A stretch of 64,000 bases of DNA from Francisella orientalis FNO12 (GTDB lineage: Bacteria > Pseudomonadota > Gammaproteobacteria > Francisellales > Francisellaceae), in the NCBI RefSeq assembly GCF_001042525.2, contig NZ_CP011921.2:1178001-1242000 (forward strand), read 5' to 3'. Positions 18,411 through 29,681 of this stretch are shown piece after piece. The stretch's first letter is position 1. The number at the start of each line of letters is the position of its first letter. The translations under genes and the position numbers were made by a program. The notes beneath the pieces are model-generated. The model made no database searches. It was not told where the DNA came from and saw only the letters and a list, made by a program, of their open reading frames with translations.

Positions 18411-19553
18411 CTATATTATCTTCCGTATAATTTCATAATATGTCTTGGCAAATTTCTTGGTCCTTTCATCTAAGATATTTTGATTAAATTTTATTTCAAT
18501 TTCACAATCATAGTTAGCTAAAACCTATTTAAGTTCGATAGCGCTATGACAATCAAAGAATGTTGCTTCCGGATACTGTTCTTTGTGAACACTAATATCG
18601 GACAAGATCATATTTTTACCTATACTTTTACATTCCTCTACAGTTGAGCTCCGCCCCTCAAATAAAGAAGGGTTAATAACTGCTATTGAAAATTTCATTA
18701 GTAAGAAAACATCTTTATAATCTATCAAATCTAGTAATTTTATATAATTTCCAAGATCATTCTTTGTAATATATTTTTTTATTTCATGATAGTAATTTTT
18801 ATCTCTATAATCTTCTAAACTACCACTACAAATTATCAATATGTTAAAGCCATCTTTAATTAACAGTTTTATAGCTTCAAACACTAATAAATGATTTTTA
18901 TGTTTCCATAATTGATTAGGCAAATAAAAATAAGGTCTATCTATATTATATTTTCTTTCAATCAGTCTAAAATCCTCTTCATCCATATTAAAATATGTAG
19001 CTTTAGGCTGAGAAACAAATTGCAAAACTTCCGCCTTTTTTATATTATCTGAAGCGAATTTTTTATAATCATAAAACGCATCATAACTACTTAGAACAAT
19101 TTTCTCACTATTTTCTATTAGATTTCTAAAATTTTTATTCCTGGAATTAATTTCATCACTAGAAAACATGTTTTCTAGATGGATATGTTGAAAATCAGGT
19201 ATCCAATTAATAGTTTTAATAGACTTAAAATTAACTAATTGGGAATGAGAAAGAATATCCATATCATATTTTTTAAATAATTGCTCGAGATAGTAGTTTG
19301 ATTTAAAAAACTTATTAAAGATTTTATTAACATACCATCTAAAGCTTCTTCTGTTAAAAATCGTATCCTCTATTACAGTAGCATATTACTGAAAAATTCG
19401 TTTCTCATGGTCATCAAAGTTTTTAGAAAGAAAAACATATACTTCGATATTTCTCTTTTGATACTTATTTATCGCATATAATAAGTTCTTAAAATAATTC
19501 AATCCCCCTATCCATTCATTAGGAAAATCAATCACAAATCCTACTCTAATCAT
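18411..19553 (-). pseudogene. GT4-like glycosyltransferase, two nonsense codons
   Basis: ATG 19553 starts M-I-R-V-G-F-V-I-D-F with an N-terminal GT-B half. TAA at 19388-19386 interrupts it. The frame goes on through Y-F-Y-L-P-N-Q-L-W-K-H-K-N-H and P-S-L-F-E-G-R-S-S-T-V-E-E, the donor-site region, then meets TAG at 18527-18525 and ends at TAG 18413-18411. All parts are in one frame, 380 codons in total. It overlaps the next upstream gene by eight bases, so it was once a tightly packed operon member. An internal ATG at 19262 gives a 245-residue fragment lacking the acceptor domain. Confidence 0.82.
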
Positions 19554-20463
19554 TTATTTTTTTTACCCAGTCTATATAGCCCACTATATCATACTCAAAC
19601 TTAATACTTGGACTGCTACATATTTCTTTAAGCTTAGTTATATCAGCACAATAATATATAGGATTACCTATATTTACTTTCCTATTAAACTCAATACTTA
19701 TTTTAGGATTTACTAGATTTTTAACAATCTCAACCACCTGTCTAACAGTATACTTTAAACCTGTTCCACCATTAAGTATAATAAACTGCTCACTGATATT
19801 TAAAAGTTTTAAAAAAATAATCAAAACATCTTCTATATGAATAAAATCTCTTGTTTCTTCACCAGTTCCCCAAAACTCCACTTCTTTACTAGAATATCTT
19901 ATTTTATTATATGCATCCCATAAAAGTTGTTTTTTGAGCCCATTACCATAAACTGAAAAAAGACGTACTACAGAAATCTTTAAACTATATTTTTCTGAAT
20001 AACTCTGACATAAGTCTTCTACTATTTTTTTATGATATCCATAAGGAGATGCTGGCTTCCCTACATAATCTTCTTTAATTGGTGTATTTGTATGCTCTCC
20101 TTGTACTGCTGGACTTGATGGATATATAAGTTGAGCTTTAGGATTATAAACTCTCATATACTCCAAAACCTCTAAAGTTCCATCTACTGTTTTTTTAAAA
20201 TCCTGATAAGGATTCTCTATTGAAAAACCAACAGAACCACTCCCTCCACAATGAATAATAATATCAAATATCTGCTTAAACTCTAGTATAGCTTTTATTG
20301 AAATATTTCCACTTTGCCAATAATCTAAACCTATACTTTGTGATTCTTTTATAGATAAACTACCATCTCCTATCTCATAAGTCTGATATCCACGTTCTTT
20401 AAAAAATTTTGAAATATTTGAACCTAAAAATCCTTTAGCTCCGGTTATTAATATTTTTTTCAT
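19546..20463 (-). CDS. NAD-dependent sugar epimerase/dehydratase (extended SDR)
   Basis: The 305-residue protein has the Rossmann motif T-G-A-K-G-F-L-G at residues 7-14, the catalytic serine region Y-P-S-S-P-A and a Y-x3-K pair in S-P-Y-G-Y-H-K-K. R-D-F-I-H-I-E-D-V is the usual nucleotide-sugar binding segment. Such enzymes epimerise, reduce or dehydrate nucleotide sugars such as UDP-GlcNAc; the exact reaction is not clear. The start overlaps the preceding gene by four bases (ATGA). It appears intact although the genes on both sides are partly broken. Confidence 0.8.
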   Translation of the reverse strand: MKKILITGAKGFLGSNISKFFKERGYQTYEIGDGSLSIKESQSIGLDYWQSGNISIKAILEFKQIFDIIIHCGGSGSVGFSIENPYQDFKKTVDGTLEVLEYMRVYNPKAQLIYPSSPAVQGEHTNTPIKEDYVGKPASPYGYHKKIVEDLCQSYSEKYSLKISVVRLFSVYGNGLKKQLLWDAYNKIRYSSKEVEFWGTGEETRDFIHIEDVLIIFLKLLNISEQFIILNGGTGLKYTVRQVVEIVKNLVNPKISIEFNRKVNIGNPIYYCADITKLKEICSSPSIKFEYDIVGYIDWVKKIND

Positions 20464-21395
20464 AATAGATCTTTAATTTTCGAAAATTTACCAGTTTCAA
20501 CATCCACTATATCTAGACTAGAAATTATTTTTAAATTCTCTTCAATACTACTAAAAGTTAATTTTCCACCATCATCTTTTGCTTCTCTAAACTGAAATTG
20601 CTTATATGCCTCTTCAGGAGTTAAAACATTAAATTTTGACACAAGATCATCTCTAACAAAAAAAACATTATTCCCAGCTAAATTAGAGCCTATAAGACTG
20701 TATCCTTTCTTCTTTGCTAAAAAATCAAGGGCTGATATTGAAGCTCCATAATATATATTTGAATAATGCTTAGTATTTCTTACAAATTTAGCATCATAAG
20801 GAACACTTACTTTATAGGTATCACCAAAATGACTATTATATTCACAAATTACAATACCAGGTGAAATACAATCTATCGCTTCCCAAATCCAATAATCATT
20901 ACCATCAATATCAACTGATAAAATTCCTATTTCTCCATGAATTCCATTTTTTGTTATTAATTGATTTATATTATCTTTTGTAATAAATGTACATTCTGCC
21001 TTAATATTATGCTTCCAGTAAATAGAATCATTTTTTATGTTAGAAATATTTTCTTCTGACCCATCTATAACCAAACCTCTCCAATTATTATTTTGTAATA
21101 GGAATCTTGTATTTGATTCTGTATAATTTTTAACACCAAACTCAATAAATGTTTTTTCTTTAATATCAATATTATCAATTAAAAATCGAATTACTCCATC
21201 TTCTCCCCACTGAGAAAATACTTTAAATTCATTATCTCCAATATCTTTTGAATTAAGAGTTCTACATTGTCTAGACTCAATTCGCCCCAAAGCCAAATCA
21301 ATTTTATTAAATCTTTCTTCATAGTTTTGAAAAGATTTTAGCATTCTTTTTATCTTCAATATCTTTTTAAGCATTCTTATCTCTTGAATCATCAA
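20460..21395 (-). CDS. FkbM-like SAM-dependent methyltransferase (probable)
   Basis: The 311-residue protein has an N-terminal helical segment followed by a class I methyltransferase core: F-S-Q-W-G-E-D-G-V-I at about 78-87, the SAM-loop region F-I-E-F-G-V, G-L-V-I-D-G-S as the acidic strand end and L-S-V-D-I-D-G-N-D-Y. This resembles glycan-locus proteins of the FkbM / Methyltransf_21 group. A sugar O-methyltransferase in surface glycan synthesis is likely; the acceptor is unknown. It overlaps the epimerase gene by four bases. Confidence 0.6.
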   Translation of the reverse strand: MMIQEIRMLKKILKIKRMLKSFQNYEERFNKIDLALGRIESRQCRTLNSKDIGDNEFKVFSQWGEDGVIRFLIDNIDIKEKTFIEFGVKNYTESNTRFLLQNNNWRGLVIDGSEENISNIKNDSIYWKHNIKAECTFITKDNINQLITKNGIHGEIGILSVDIDGNDYWIWEAIDCISPGIVICEYNSHFGDTYKVSVPYDAKFVRNTKHYSNIYYGASISALDFLAKKKGYSLIGSNLAGNNVFFVRDDLVSKFNVLTPEEAYKQFQFREAKDDGGKLTFSSIEENLKIISSLDIVDVETGKFSKIKDLL

Positions 21396-21405
21396 TATGA
21401 CAATT

Positions 21406-22444
21406 TCATTTGTTAAAACAAAAAAATAACTTTATTTTTTTAATTATCATATATAAATATTTATTTTTCTCAAGATAACTTCTAGAACCATGTCTGAGCA
21501 GATTAATATATTTTATATACCCTGTCCAACCCAAAATATTTGCTATTTCATTTATGTTTCTCATACAGTCTTGCCCAATTTCATTTTGCGCCCAATATAT
21601 ATTAGTTTCTGCAAGATATGGAAGCTTAAAAAGAAAAGCGTATTTTTGTCTTATTGAATTAAAACTAGAAAACTGTAAATTATAAGTTAGTAAATCAGGA
21701 AATTTTTTATAAAAAGGATCTTCAATATAGTCATTTTTAGAATATTCCATATACTGCCCATAAATTGATACCTTACAACCAGCATATGACGCATATAAAA
21801 TATGTGATCCTATAGTATTTGATGTTACATATTCAAAGACCTAAAAATCCGACTCATCCGAAGAAGTCCACTTTTATCTGTTACATCTGCTCCTATTATG
21901 ATTGGAATATTATATTTCTCAAAAATTTTAACCCACAATCCTTTATCAAAACAAGATCTATGCACGCACGCAACAACAATATCAAATTTATCTTTAATTT
22001 TGAGAATATCATCAATGTATCTTTTTTCATCAAACGAATGATTTGTATATGGTAAAGAATGAGGAGGCATTATTAACAAGCTTCTCGGTATTCTTTTAAT
22101 TTTATTAGTTTTTATATCATACTGATTAACATAAGCAAAAGGTAATCCTACTACTATAGATTTAACTCCTTCGCTATCCAAAAAGTTTTGCTGTTGCATA
22201 TTAGCAACAAAATTAACTCTAGCATATTTATCAATAACAAATTACTCTATATACTTAGGTGAAGCAAAAATCCATCCATGCTTCCAATTGATTCCTCTAC
22301 TATAAGTTTTTTTATACCTAGCCTATCAGCCAAATATTTTGAAAATCCATAATAATCAATCTCAGATATGAGTTCCATTGGCGCATATTCAGGAATATTT
22401 TTTAATATTTTACTAAATAATTCTTTTTGTAAGTTGTATTTCAT
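21406..22444 (-). pseudogene. Glycan-locus protein of unknown function, eroded
   Basis: Three frames must be joined to read this gene. ATG 22444 overlaps the stop of the pseG-like gene (TAATG). A frameshift at about 22284 moves to a second frame, which carries a TAA at 22244-22242. A second frameshift at about 21840 moves to the frame ending at 21406. The joined product of about 345 residues contains P-P-H-S-L-P-Y-T-N-H and a Y-x2-S-N-T-I-G-S-H-I-L-Y-A-S-Y-A-G-C-K-V stretch, suggestive of a carbohydrate-active GT-B-like protein. I cannot name the family. It cannot make a full product. Confidence 0.6.
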
Positions 22445-24468
22445 TATATATCGCTAGCCAACATATTCAAAAACCTATCCCCAAACGCATAATCCTTCTC
22501 TGCAGTTTCACCTAAGATATCATTCAAATATTTAGGATGCATACCATATCCAGGTCTTACACTACGAATATTCTCCTCCGTAAATATTTCACCTTTTTTG
22601 ATATCTTTTGCTACATACAAACTACGAGCAAACTGCCTACTTTTCTTTTTCTTTTCTGTAAGTGTATAGTCTACTTTACCATATAATTTTTCAGCATTTC
22701 TTACTTCAGATATCATATTTGCAAACTCATCCTTATCTAGAGAAAAATCAGCATCCGGACCACCTATGGACTTATCTAATATAAAATGTTTCTCAATTAC
22801 TCTAGCTCCTAAAGTAGTAGCTACGACTGGTGCTGTGATACCCAAAGTATGATCAGAAAATCCTGCAACAACTCCAAATGTATTAGCTAAGTTTGGTATC
22901 GTCGCTAGATTAGCATCCTCTAGCGGCGCCGGATACGAGCTAGTACACTTAAGCAATACTATATCGTTATTACCTGCTTCTCTACAGATATTTACAGCAT
23001 CTTGTATCTCATCAATAGTTGCAATTCCTGTTGATATAATTATTGGTTTACCTTTTGAGACAACATATCTAATAAGTCCATAATCTGTTATTTCAAAAGA
23101 TGCTATCTTATACGCACTAGGGTTAAATTGTTCAAGAAAATCAACAGCTGACTTATCAAATGGCGATGAAAAAATATCTATACCAATTTCTCTAGCATAT
23201 CTAAATAACTCCTCATGCCATTCCCATGGCAAATATGCTTCTTTATATAAGTCATATAGCTTTTGAGAATCCCATAAAGTTCCGCCTTTAATTATAAAAT
23301 CTTCTCTTTCAGAATTCAAAGTTAGAGTATCTGCACTATATGTTTGTAGTTTGATAGCATTTGCTCCAATATCTTCACTATTCTTTTTAACTATAAAGTA
23401 TTTTTTTTCTTGATGCCCACTCAGACTTTTTACAAAACTTAAATGATCATCATCAGATATTATATCTGTATTATACATATTACTACGTACCAACTGATGA
23501 TTACGCCACGATAAAATTTTTAAGCTTTCTTGTCGAGATATATCTACAAAATCATATAGTTCACAACCTACTACAACATTTTCTTTATGCACTTTAATAT
23601 ATCTCTTTAAAGAATTACTATCATATTTATTTAATACATAATGGCTATTGATTGACAAGTATTCAAATATATCTTGATGATTTTCAGCTGTCTTAATAGC
23701 TATTAGAGGAAGGTTCAAAAAACATACTTCATTAACTGTGACACTAGGCGTTACAATAGCAAAATCACTCTCATGCATTAATCTTGCCATTTTAGTAGAA
23801 TTAATATGCAGGTTAACCCAATTTTTATCTTTACAGTAATCTACCAACTGTTCTAAATTCTTATTTGCTATTGTTGTCACTAAGTTTACTTCTATGCCGC
23901 CAACTTCACTAATGGCTCTCAATATTTCTATATTCTTATTGCTATGATCAGCTCCACCCATAGCGACAAAGACTTTAGGTATTATATTTTTAGGTTTAGA
24001 CTTATTTTTATAATCATAAAATTCTTGTCTCAGTAAAGTATACTTAGAGCCACATCTCATTTCACAATATTCAGGAACTAGACATTTATATTTATTTTCA
24101 TCAGCACTAATATTATGATTTAAAAGAATATCACAATAATGCCTCTCATAAGTATCATCTAAAACCATAAGTTCGATATAGGAGTATTTTTCTTTAAAAG
24201 CTCTTTCAAAATCATAATCTAAGTTATAGCTATCTAGAATCACTATATTAGGGTTCAGTTTTTCAACTACTTTGATAAACTCAAGTAAGCTGTTATCTCT
24301 AATAATCTCAACACTATAACCAGATTCTATAATCTTGAAGCTAATATTACCAGGTAAGTCTCTTGTTACAAAAGTTACATCATCAAACTGAGTTGCTAAT
24401 ACAAGATCTCTCATGATATGACCAGTGCCAATACTTGATGAAGAATCAGCTCTAATTATAGCTTTCAT
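22444..24468 (-). CDS. Chimeric PseG - PseH fragment - PseI lacking its N-terminus
   Basis: One 674-residue frame joins three pseudaminic acid enzymes. Residues 1 to about 310 are PseG, the UDP-sugar hydrolase, with His17 in G-T-G-H-I. Residues about 315-368 look like the start of PseH, a GNAT acetyltransferase (W-R-N-H ... M-Y-N-T-D-I-I-S). At about 23365 the sequence switches to PseI/NeuB from A-N-A-I-K-L-Q-T-Y onward, with a C-terminal SAF domain. The last two thirds of PseH and about the first 45 residues of PseI are missing, including the A-E-I-x-x-N-H-x-G strand of the synthase. I read this as an in-frame deletion that fused two genes. PseG may work; PseH and PseI probably do not. ATG 24468 overlaps the pseF stop. 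Confidence 0.78.
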   Translation of the reverse strand: MKAIIRADSSSSIGTGHIMRDLVLATQFDDVTFVTRDLPGNISFKIIESGYSVEIIRDNSLLEFIKVVEKLNPNIVILDSYNLDYDFERAFKEKYSYIELMVLDDTYERHYCDILLNHNISADENKYKCLVPEYCEMRCGSKYTLLRQEFYDYKNKSKPKNIIPKVFVAMGGADHSNKNIEILRAISEVGGIEVNLVTTIANKNLEQLVDYCKDKNWVNLHINSTKMARLMHESDFAIVTPSVTVNEVCFLNLPLIAIKTAENHQDIFEYLSINSHYVLNKYDSNSLKRYIKVHKENVVVGCELYDFVDISRQESLKILSWRNHQLVRSNMYNTDIISDDDHLSFVKSLSGHQEKKYFIVKKNSEDIGANAIKLQTYSADTLTLNSEREDFIIKGGTLWDSQKLYDLYKEAYLPWEWHEELFRYAREIGIDIFSSPFDKSAVDFLEQFNPSAYKIASFEITDYGLIRYVVSKGKPIIISTGIATIDEIQDAVNICREAGNNDIVLLKCTSSYPAPLEDANLATIPNLANTFGVVAGFSDHTLGITAPVVATTLGARVIEKHFILDKSIGGPDADFSLDKDEFANMISEVRNAEKLYGKVDYTLTEKKKKSRQFARSLYVAKDIKKGEIFTEENIRSVRPGYGMHPKYLNDILGETAEKDYAFGDRFLNMLASDI

Positions 24469-25187
24469 TAGATTTCTCCTGAACTTTTTAAAGCTCCATA
24501 CATCAACTCTGCTCTTTTCCAATCTTCTAATGTGTCAATATCTTGAACTAAATATCTTGGTAGAACTATAGGTATACTTGTTTTGCCAAATAGAACATCA
24601 TAATTTTGTTGTTCTTTATTTAATGTCAATTTTTGCCAATAAAATTGTCCAGCATCTTGGAATGCTTCTTCTAAGTCTTGACTTCTTTTTGAAAAGTTTT
24701 CAGGCCAAAACATTTTGCATCTATTTTCATCTGTGATTTTAAATATCCTCTGAATAGGAAATGGCATACTAGTGCAAGAAAATGCATTAATGGCATCACT
24801 TGTAGATAGCTTTTCGTAAGCATCTACCAAGTATTTCTCTTGTAGGAATGGAGCTGTAGCATATATAGTACATACATAATCATATCTTTCATCATTAGAT
24901 ACTAAAAACCTTATAGCATGATCAATTACTGACTGAGTATCAGCTAAATCATTACTTAACTCAACTGGTCTTACAAACGGAACATCTGCTCCATACTGCT
25001 TCGCAACAATTGCAATCTCATCATCATCTGTAGATACAATTACCCTATCAAACAAATTTGATTTTATAGCAGCTTCGATAGAGTAGGAAATAATCGGTTT
25101 ACCATGGAAATCTTTAATATTTTTCTTAGGAATTCTCTTACTTCCACCCCTAGCTGGTATTATTACGACATTAGAGTATCTATTCAT
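24468..25187 (-). CDS. pseF: Pseudaminic acid cytidylyltransferase
   Basis: PseF activates pseudaminic acid with CTP to give CMP-pseudaminic acid. The 239-residue protein has the N-terminal CTP-binding motif P-A-R-G-G-S-K-R-I-P-K-K-N and ends with Q-D-I-D-T-L-E-D-W, both typical of CMP-nonulosonate synthetases. The length matches the family. Its ATG overlaps the end of the upstream methylase gene by four bases, and its stop overlaps the next start. It appears intact, although its substrate can hardly be made by the damaged genes around it. Confidence 0.88.
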   Translation of the reverse strand: MNRYSNVVIIPARGGSKRIPKKNIKDFHGKPIISYSIEAAIKSNLFDRVIVSTDDDEIAIVAKQYGADVPFVRPVELSNDLADTQSVIDHAIRFLVSNDERYDYVCTIYATAPFLQEKYLVDAYEKLSTSDAINAFSCTSMPFPIQRIFKITDENRCKMFWPENFSKRSQDLEEAFQDAGQFYWQKLTLNKEQQNYDVLFGKTSIPIVLPRYLVQDIDTLEDWKRAELMYGALKSSGEI

Positions 25188-25806
25188 TTTTTTCTAAGAA
25201 GAAACCATGTTATATCATCTTGTGGAAAGTTATTATCTCTATGGTAGTGAAACTTATAATCCACTAATTCCAAATCAGGATATTTATCAGCATCTCTCCA
25301 GCGAAGTCTCTTTTGAAAAGTCGCTCATTATTTCCTCTGTATGGAATCGTTACAGGAGTTGGATTATAATATTCTGCTATAACTATATATTTAGAAGAAA
25401 ATTTATATAATTTTTCATAAATTAATTCTAAAAACTCTGGATTAATATGTATCAAGACCCCTTTTATTAAAGATAAGTCTCTTTGCCTGTCTATTTGAAT
25501 ATCTAAGAAAGACTCATGATATACGGTTTTTACAAATTCTAATTTATTCAGTTCATTCACTGCATCTTGGCTAATTTCAATAGCGGAAATATCCATATTT
25601 TGTGATAAACTATTTATTGCATGAAGATTTAGTCCTATGTTTGAGCCAAACTCAATGACACTAGAAACATTGGTCATTGATGAAAGAATATCGGAAAAAA
25701 CCTTTATGTTATCCTTAATTACATCTTGGTTGTTACGCTTTATGTATTCTACAGCCCATTTTGGATCTGGCCAAAAAGCTTCTTGTTCAGTTTTAAATTT
25801 TTTCAT
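25184..25806 (-). pseudogene. Pseudaminic acid-associated methyltransferase, frameshifted
   Basis: The open frame 25264-25806 has the class I motif V-I-E-F-G-S-N-I-G-L-N and the family segment Y-Y-N-P-T-P-V-T-I-P-Y-R-G. Near 25288, after G-E-M-L, a one-base loss shifts it into a stop. In the next frame D-K-Y-P-D-L-E-L-V-D-Y and F-P-Q-D-D-I-T-W-F-L-L continue to TGA 25186-25184, the usual end of pseudaminic acid biosynthesis-associated methylases. Only about 35 residues are lost, so partial function is conceivable. It overlaps pseC and pseF by four bases each. Confidence 0.78.
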
Positions 25807-26978
25807 AAACTGTCCTTATTTACTTTATTAAGAGACTTTTTTATTCGTTCACAAATATACTTTATCTGCTCACCTGTCAAATCTGGATACATAGGCAAAC
25901 TTATTGCCCCATTATAATATGCTTCTGCATTAGGACAGTATCCTTTCTTGAATCCCATCTTTTGGTAGTAAGGCTGCATATATACAGGTATATAATGAAC
26001 ATTGACTCCTATATCATTATTACGAAGATATTCAAACATCACTCTTCTCTTGTTAGCTGGAACAACTACCGGATATAGATGCAATCCTGAATAGCTTTTG
26101 TCAAACTGATGTGGCAAAACAACTTCTGAACAATTAGACAATCGCTTCTCATACTTCGTTAATACAGCATGCCTCTTTGCTACAAACTCATCAAGCCTAG
26201 ACATTTGTGATAGACCAAGTGCGCACTGCATATCTGTAATACGATAGTTGTAGACTAAATCTATCATCTCATAATACCAAGGACCCTCTGACTCTTTTGT
26301 CATTAGAGACTCATCTCTAGTCAACCCATGAGTTCTCAATAAACCTATCTTTGCTGCAAGCTCACTAGAATTTGTCATCAGCATACCACCTTCTGCAGTA
26401 GCCACGATCTTAACAGGATGAAAGCTAAAGATTACAATATCAGAATATTGACAAGATCCTATTGGCTTATCAAGGTATCTACCACCAATAGCATGAGCTG
26501 CATCTTCAACTATCGAAAAATCATATTCCTTTGACAACAAGTGTATCTGTTGCATATCACATGATTGTCCTGCAAAATGTACTGGAGCCACTATTTTTGG
26601 TAATTTACCAATCTTTTTTGCCTCAATTAACTTATGTTCTAAACATTCAACAGACATATTATAAGTTCTAGGACAAATATCGACAAAATCAACATCTGCT
26701 CCACACATGATAGCAGCATTAGCAGTAGCTAAAAATGTATTAGGCGATGTCCAAACAATATCTCCCTTACCAACCCCTAATGCCAAATATGCCAAGTGTA
26801 AAGCACATGTTGCATTTGCCACAGCGAAAGCATGCTCAGCTCCACAATACCTTGCGACAGACTTTTCAAAATTAACAACTACCCGCCCCTGCGTTAAAAA
26901 ATCCGACTTTAGAGTATCTATTACAGCCTCAATATCATCTGCAGATATATTTTGTCTTCCATAAGGAATAAAATCCAT
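25803..26978 (-). CDS. pseC: UDP-sugar C4 aminotransferase of pseudaminic acid synthesis
   Basis: PseC is a PLP enzyme that adds the 4-amino group to the PseB product. The 391-residue protein shows the DegT/DnrJ fold with V-E-D-A-A-H-A-I-G-G and the PLP lysine Lys190 in S-F-H-P-V-K. The start I-P-Y-G-R-Q-N-I and the G-V-N-V-H-Y-I-P-V-Y segment are typical. The length is normal and no lesion is visible. It sits two bases after the broken pseB and overlaps the methylase gene by four bases. Confidence 0.88.
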   Translation of the reverse strand: MDFIPYGRQNISADDIEAVIDTLKSDFLTQGRVVVNFEKSVARYCGAEHAFAVANATCALHLAYLALGVGKGDIVWTSPNTFLATANAAIMCGADVDFVDICPRTYNMSVECLEHKLIEAKKIGKLPKIVAPVHFAGQSCDMQQIHLLSKEYDFSIVEDAAHAIGGRYLDKPIGSCQYSDIVIFSFHPVKIVATAEGGMLMTNSSELAAKIGLLRTHGLTRDESLMTKESEGPWYYEMIDLVYNYRITDMQCALGLSQMSRLDEFVAKRHAVLTKYEKRLSNCSEVVLPHQFDKSYSGLHLYPVVVPANKRRVMFEYLRNNDIGVNVHYIPVYMQPYYQKMGFKKGYCPNAEAYYNGAISLPMYPDLTGEQIKYICERIKKSLNKVNKDSL

Positions 26979-26980
26979 AA

Positions 26981-27972
<992 letters not shown>

Positions 27973-27981
27973 TATAACGCT

Positions 27982-29681
27982 CTACACTTTTTCTAAACTA
28001 CCATTTATTAAATTATAAACGACATCATACCCCTCAATAGTACTAAGCCTATGAGCTATGGTTATTATAGTTATATCTTTTAACTTTTTTATCACATTTG
28101 TTACTTCTTTTTCGGTGTCATTATCAAGAGCTGATGTTACTTCATCCATCACTAATATTTGTGGATTTTGATACAATGCTCTAGCTATACCAAGCATTTG
28201 ACGTTGACCACCTGATAGCCTAATACCATTCTCTCCGACAAAAGTATCTAAGCCTTTATTCAAATTACTAACGAAGTCATCAAGTTGTGCCACTTTTAGA
28301 CATTCCCAAACTTTAGTTTCATCTATACTTGCCTTTGGTTCACCAAAAGCAATATTCTCTTTGATAGATGTATCATAGAGTATAATTTGTTGCGGAATAT
28401 GTGCAAATAGTCTTTGTATTAACTTAGTACTATTAATTTGCTTATCATCTATATAAATACTACTACTTTGCGCTGTATAGAAACCCATTAACAAATCAAC
28501 CAAGGTGCTTTTACCAGAGCCTGAAGGCCCTACAAAAGCAGTTTTTTTACCTTTTTCTATTGTTAAAGAAATATTTTTTAATGCTTGTGTACTATCAGGA
28601 TAACTATAGCTAATATTTTCTAGATGGATATTCTTTTCAAACTTCATACCTGAAGCAAAACTATCTTCTATGCTATTTGTATAGTTTTGATATTTTTCTA
28701 ACTCTTCATATATTACTTTTAAAGCTGGAACAGAATACTTGATACTTGTAACCGCTTGCATAATCCTATTAAGTGCTGGTAGCAGCTGTGTCGCAGCAAC
28801 ACCAAATACAGATAATAATATAAAAATTGAATTTGTCGACTCACCAAAGGCTATTAGGACTAACAAAGTAATCAAAACAAATGTAATAGCTATTGCTTCT
28901 ATAAAAAATCTTGGTATGATTTGAAATATTTGATTGAATTGTAATGACTTATTCAACATAGTTGCTTTTTCACTAAACTCATTCGTGAATACTTTTTCTT
29001 TGTTATAGAGTTTTATCTCCTTTATCCCTGATAAACCATTCATAGTTGTTTGAGTCATCTCTTCCATGCTTCTGCTCTTTGTTTACCATATTTAGTTAAA
29101 ATTCCTTTTATTTTCAACATAAAGATAAATAATGAAACTCCCAAAATAAGCAAAGTAAAAAAACTAAATAAAAAGTTTATATATAACAATAAAGCAACTA
29201 TAAATACACATGAAAATAAATCAGTAGCTAATATTCCTAGAGGATTAATTATTCCTCCAGATAATTGATTAGTTTCCGCGTTTATATTACGTATAAGTGT
29301 TGGTGTACTTCTAGTTAAATGAGATTCATAATCCATAGAAATATAAAGTTTAAATAATCTCTTTTGAATACTAAGAACTATAGAGTTTAAAAATTTGGTT
29401 TGAAACCAAAATAGTAGAATACCAATTATATTCTTTATCCAAAAAGCTAAGATCAATAAAGCTATGCTTATAAGTATTATTTGAAAATGGCTAAAACCAC
29501 TCAGAAAATGTATATTATCAAACTGATTTGGATTAACTAACACGCTCACAAAAGGAATAACTGCTCCAACACCTAGCATTGAAGATGTAGAACCTAGAAA
29601 TAAAAGAATAAGGTAAATAAGAAATCTTTTTTTCTGAGTAGTATCTAAAATACCAAAAAAATATCTAAAAAACTGCTTCAT
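27982..29681 (-). pseudogene. Flippase-type ABC transporter, frameshifted
   Basis: The N-terminal frame (29055-29681) gives 208 residues with four or more membrane segments of a type-IV exporter. Near 29070 one base, probably an A in G-C-A-G-A-A, is lost. The other frame (27982-29067) goes on with the last membrane segments and a full ATPase: Walker A G-P-S-G-S-G-K-S-T, signature L-S-G-G-Q-R-Q and L-V-M-D-E-V-T-S-A-L-D. Intact, it would have about 566 residues, like PglK or MsbA. It lies among glycan genes, so it probably flipped a lipid-linked glycan. It overlaps the glycosyltransferase gene by four bases. Confidence 0.85.

Noticed and set aside
29055-29081. Programmed frameshift in the ABC transporter gene
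   Set aside because: There is no slippery heptamer or downstream structure, and the two frames must be joined in the middle of the membrane domain. A simple one-base loss is more likely.
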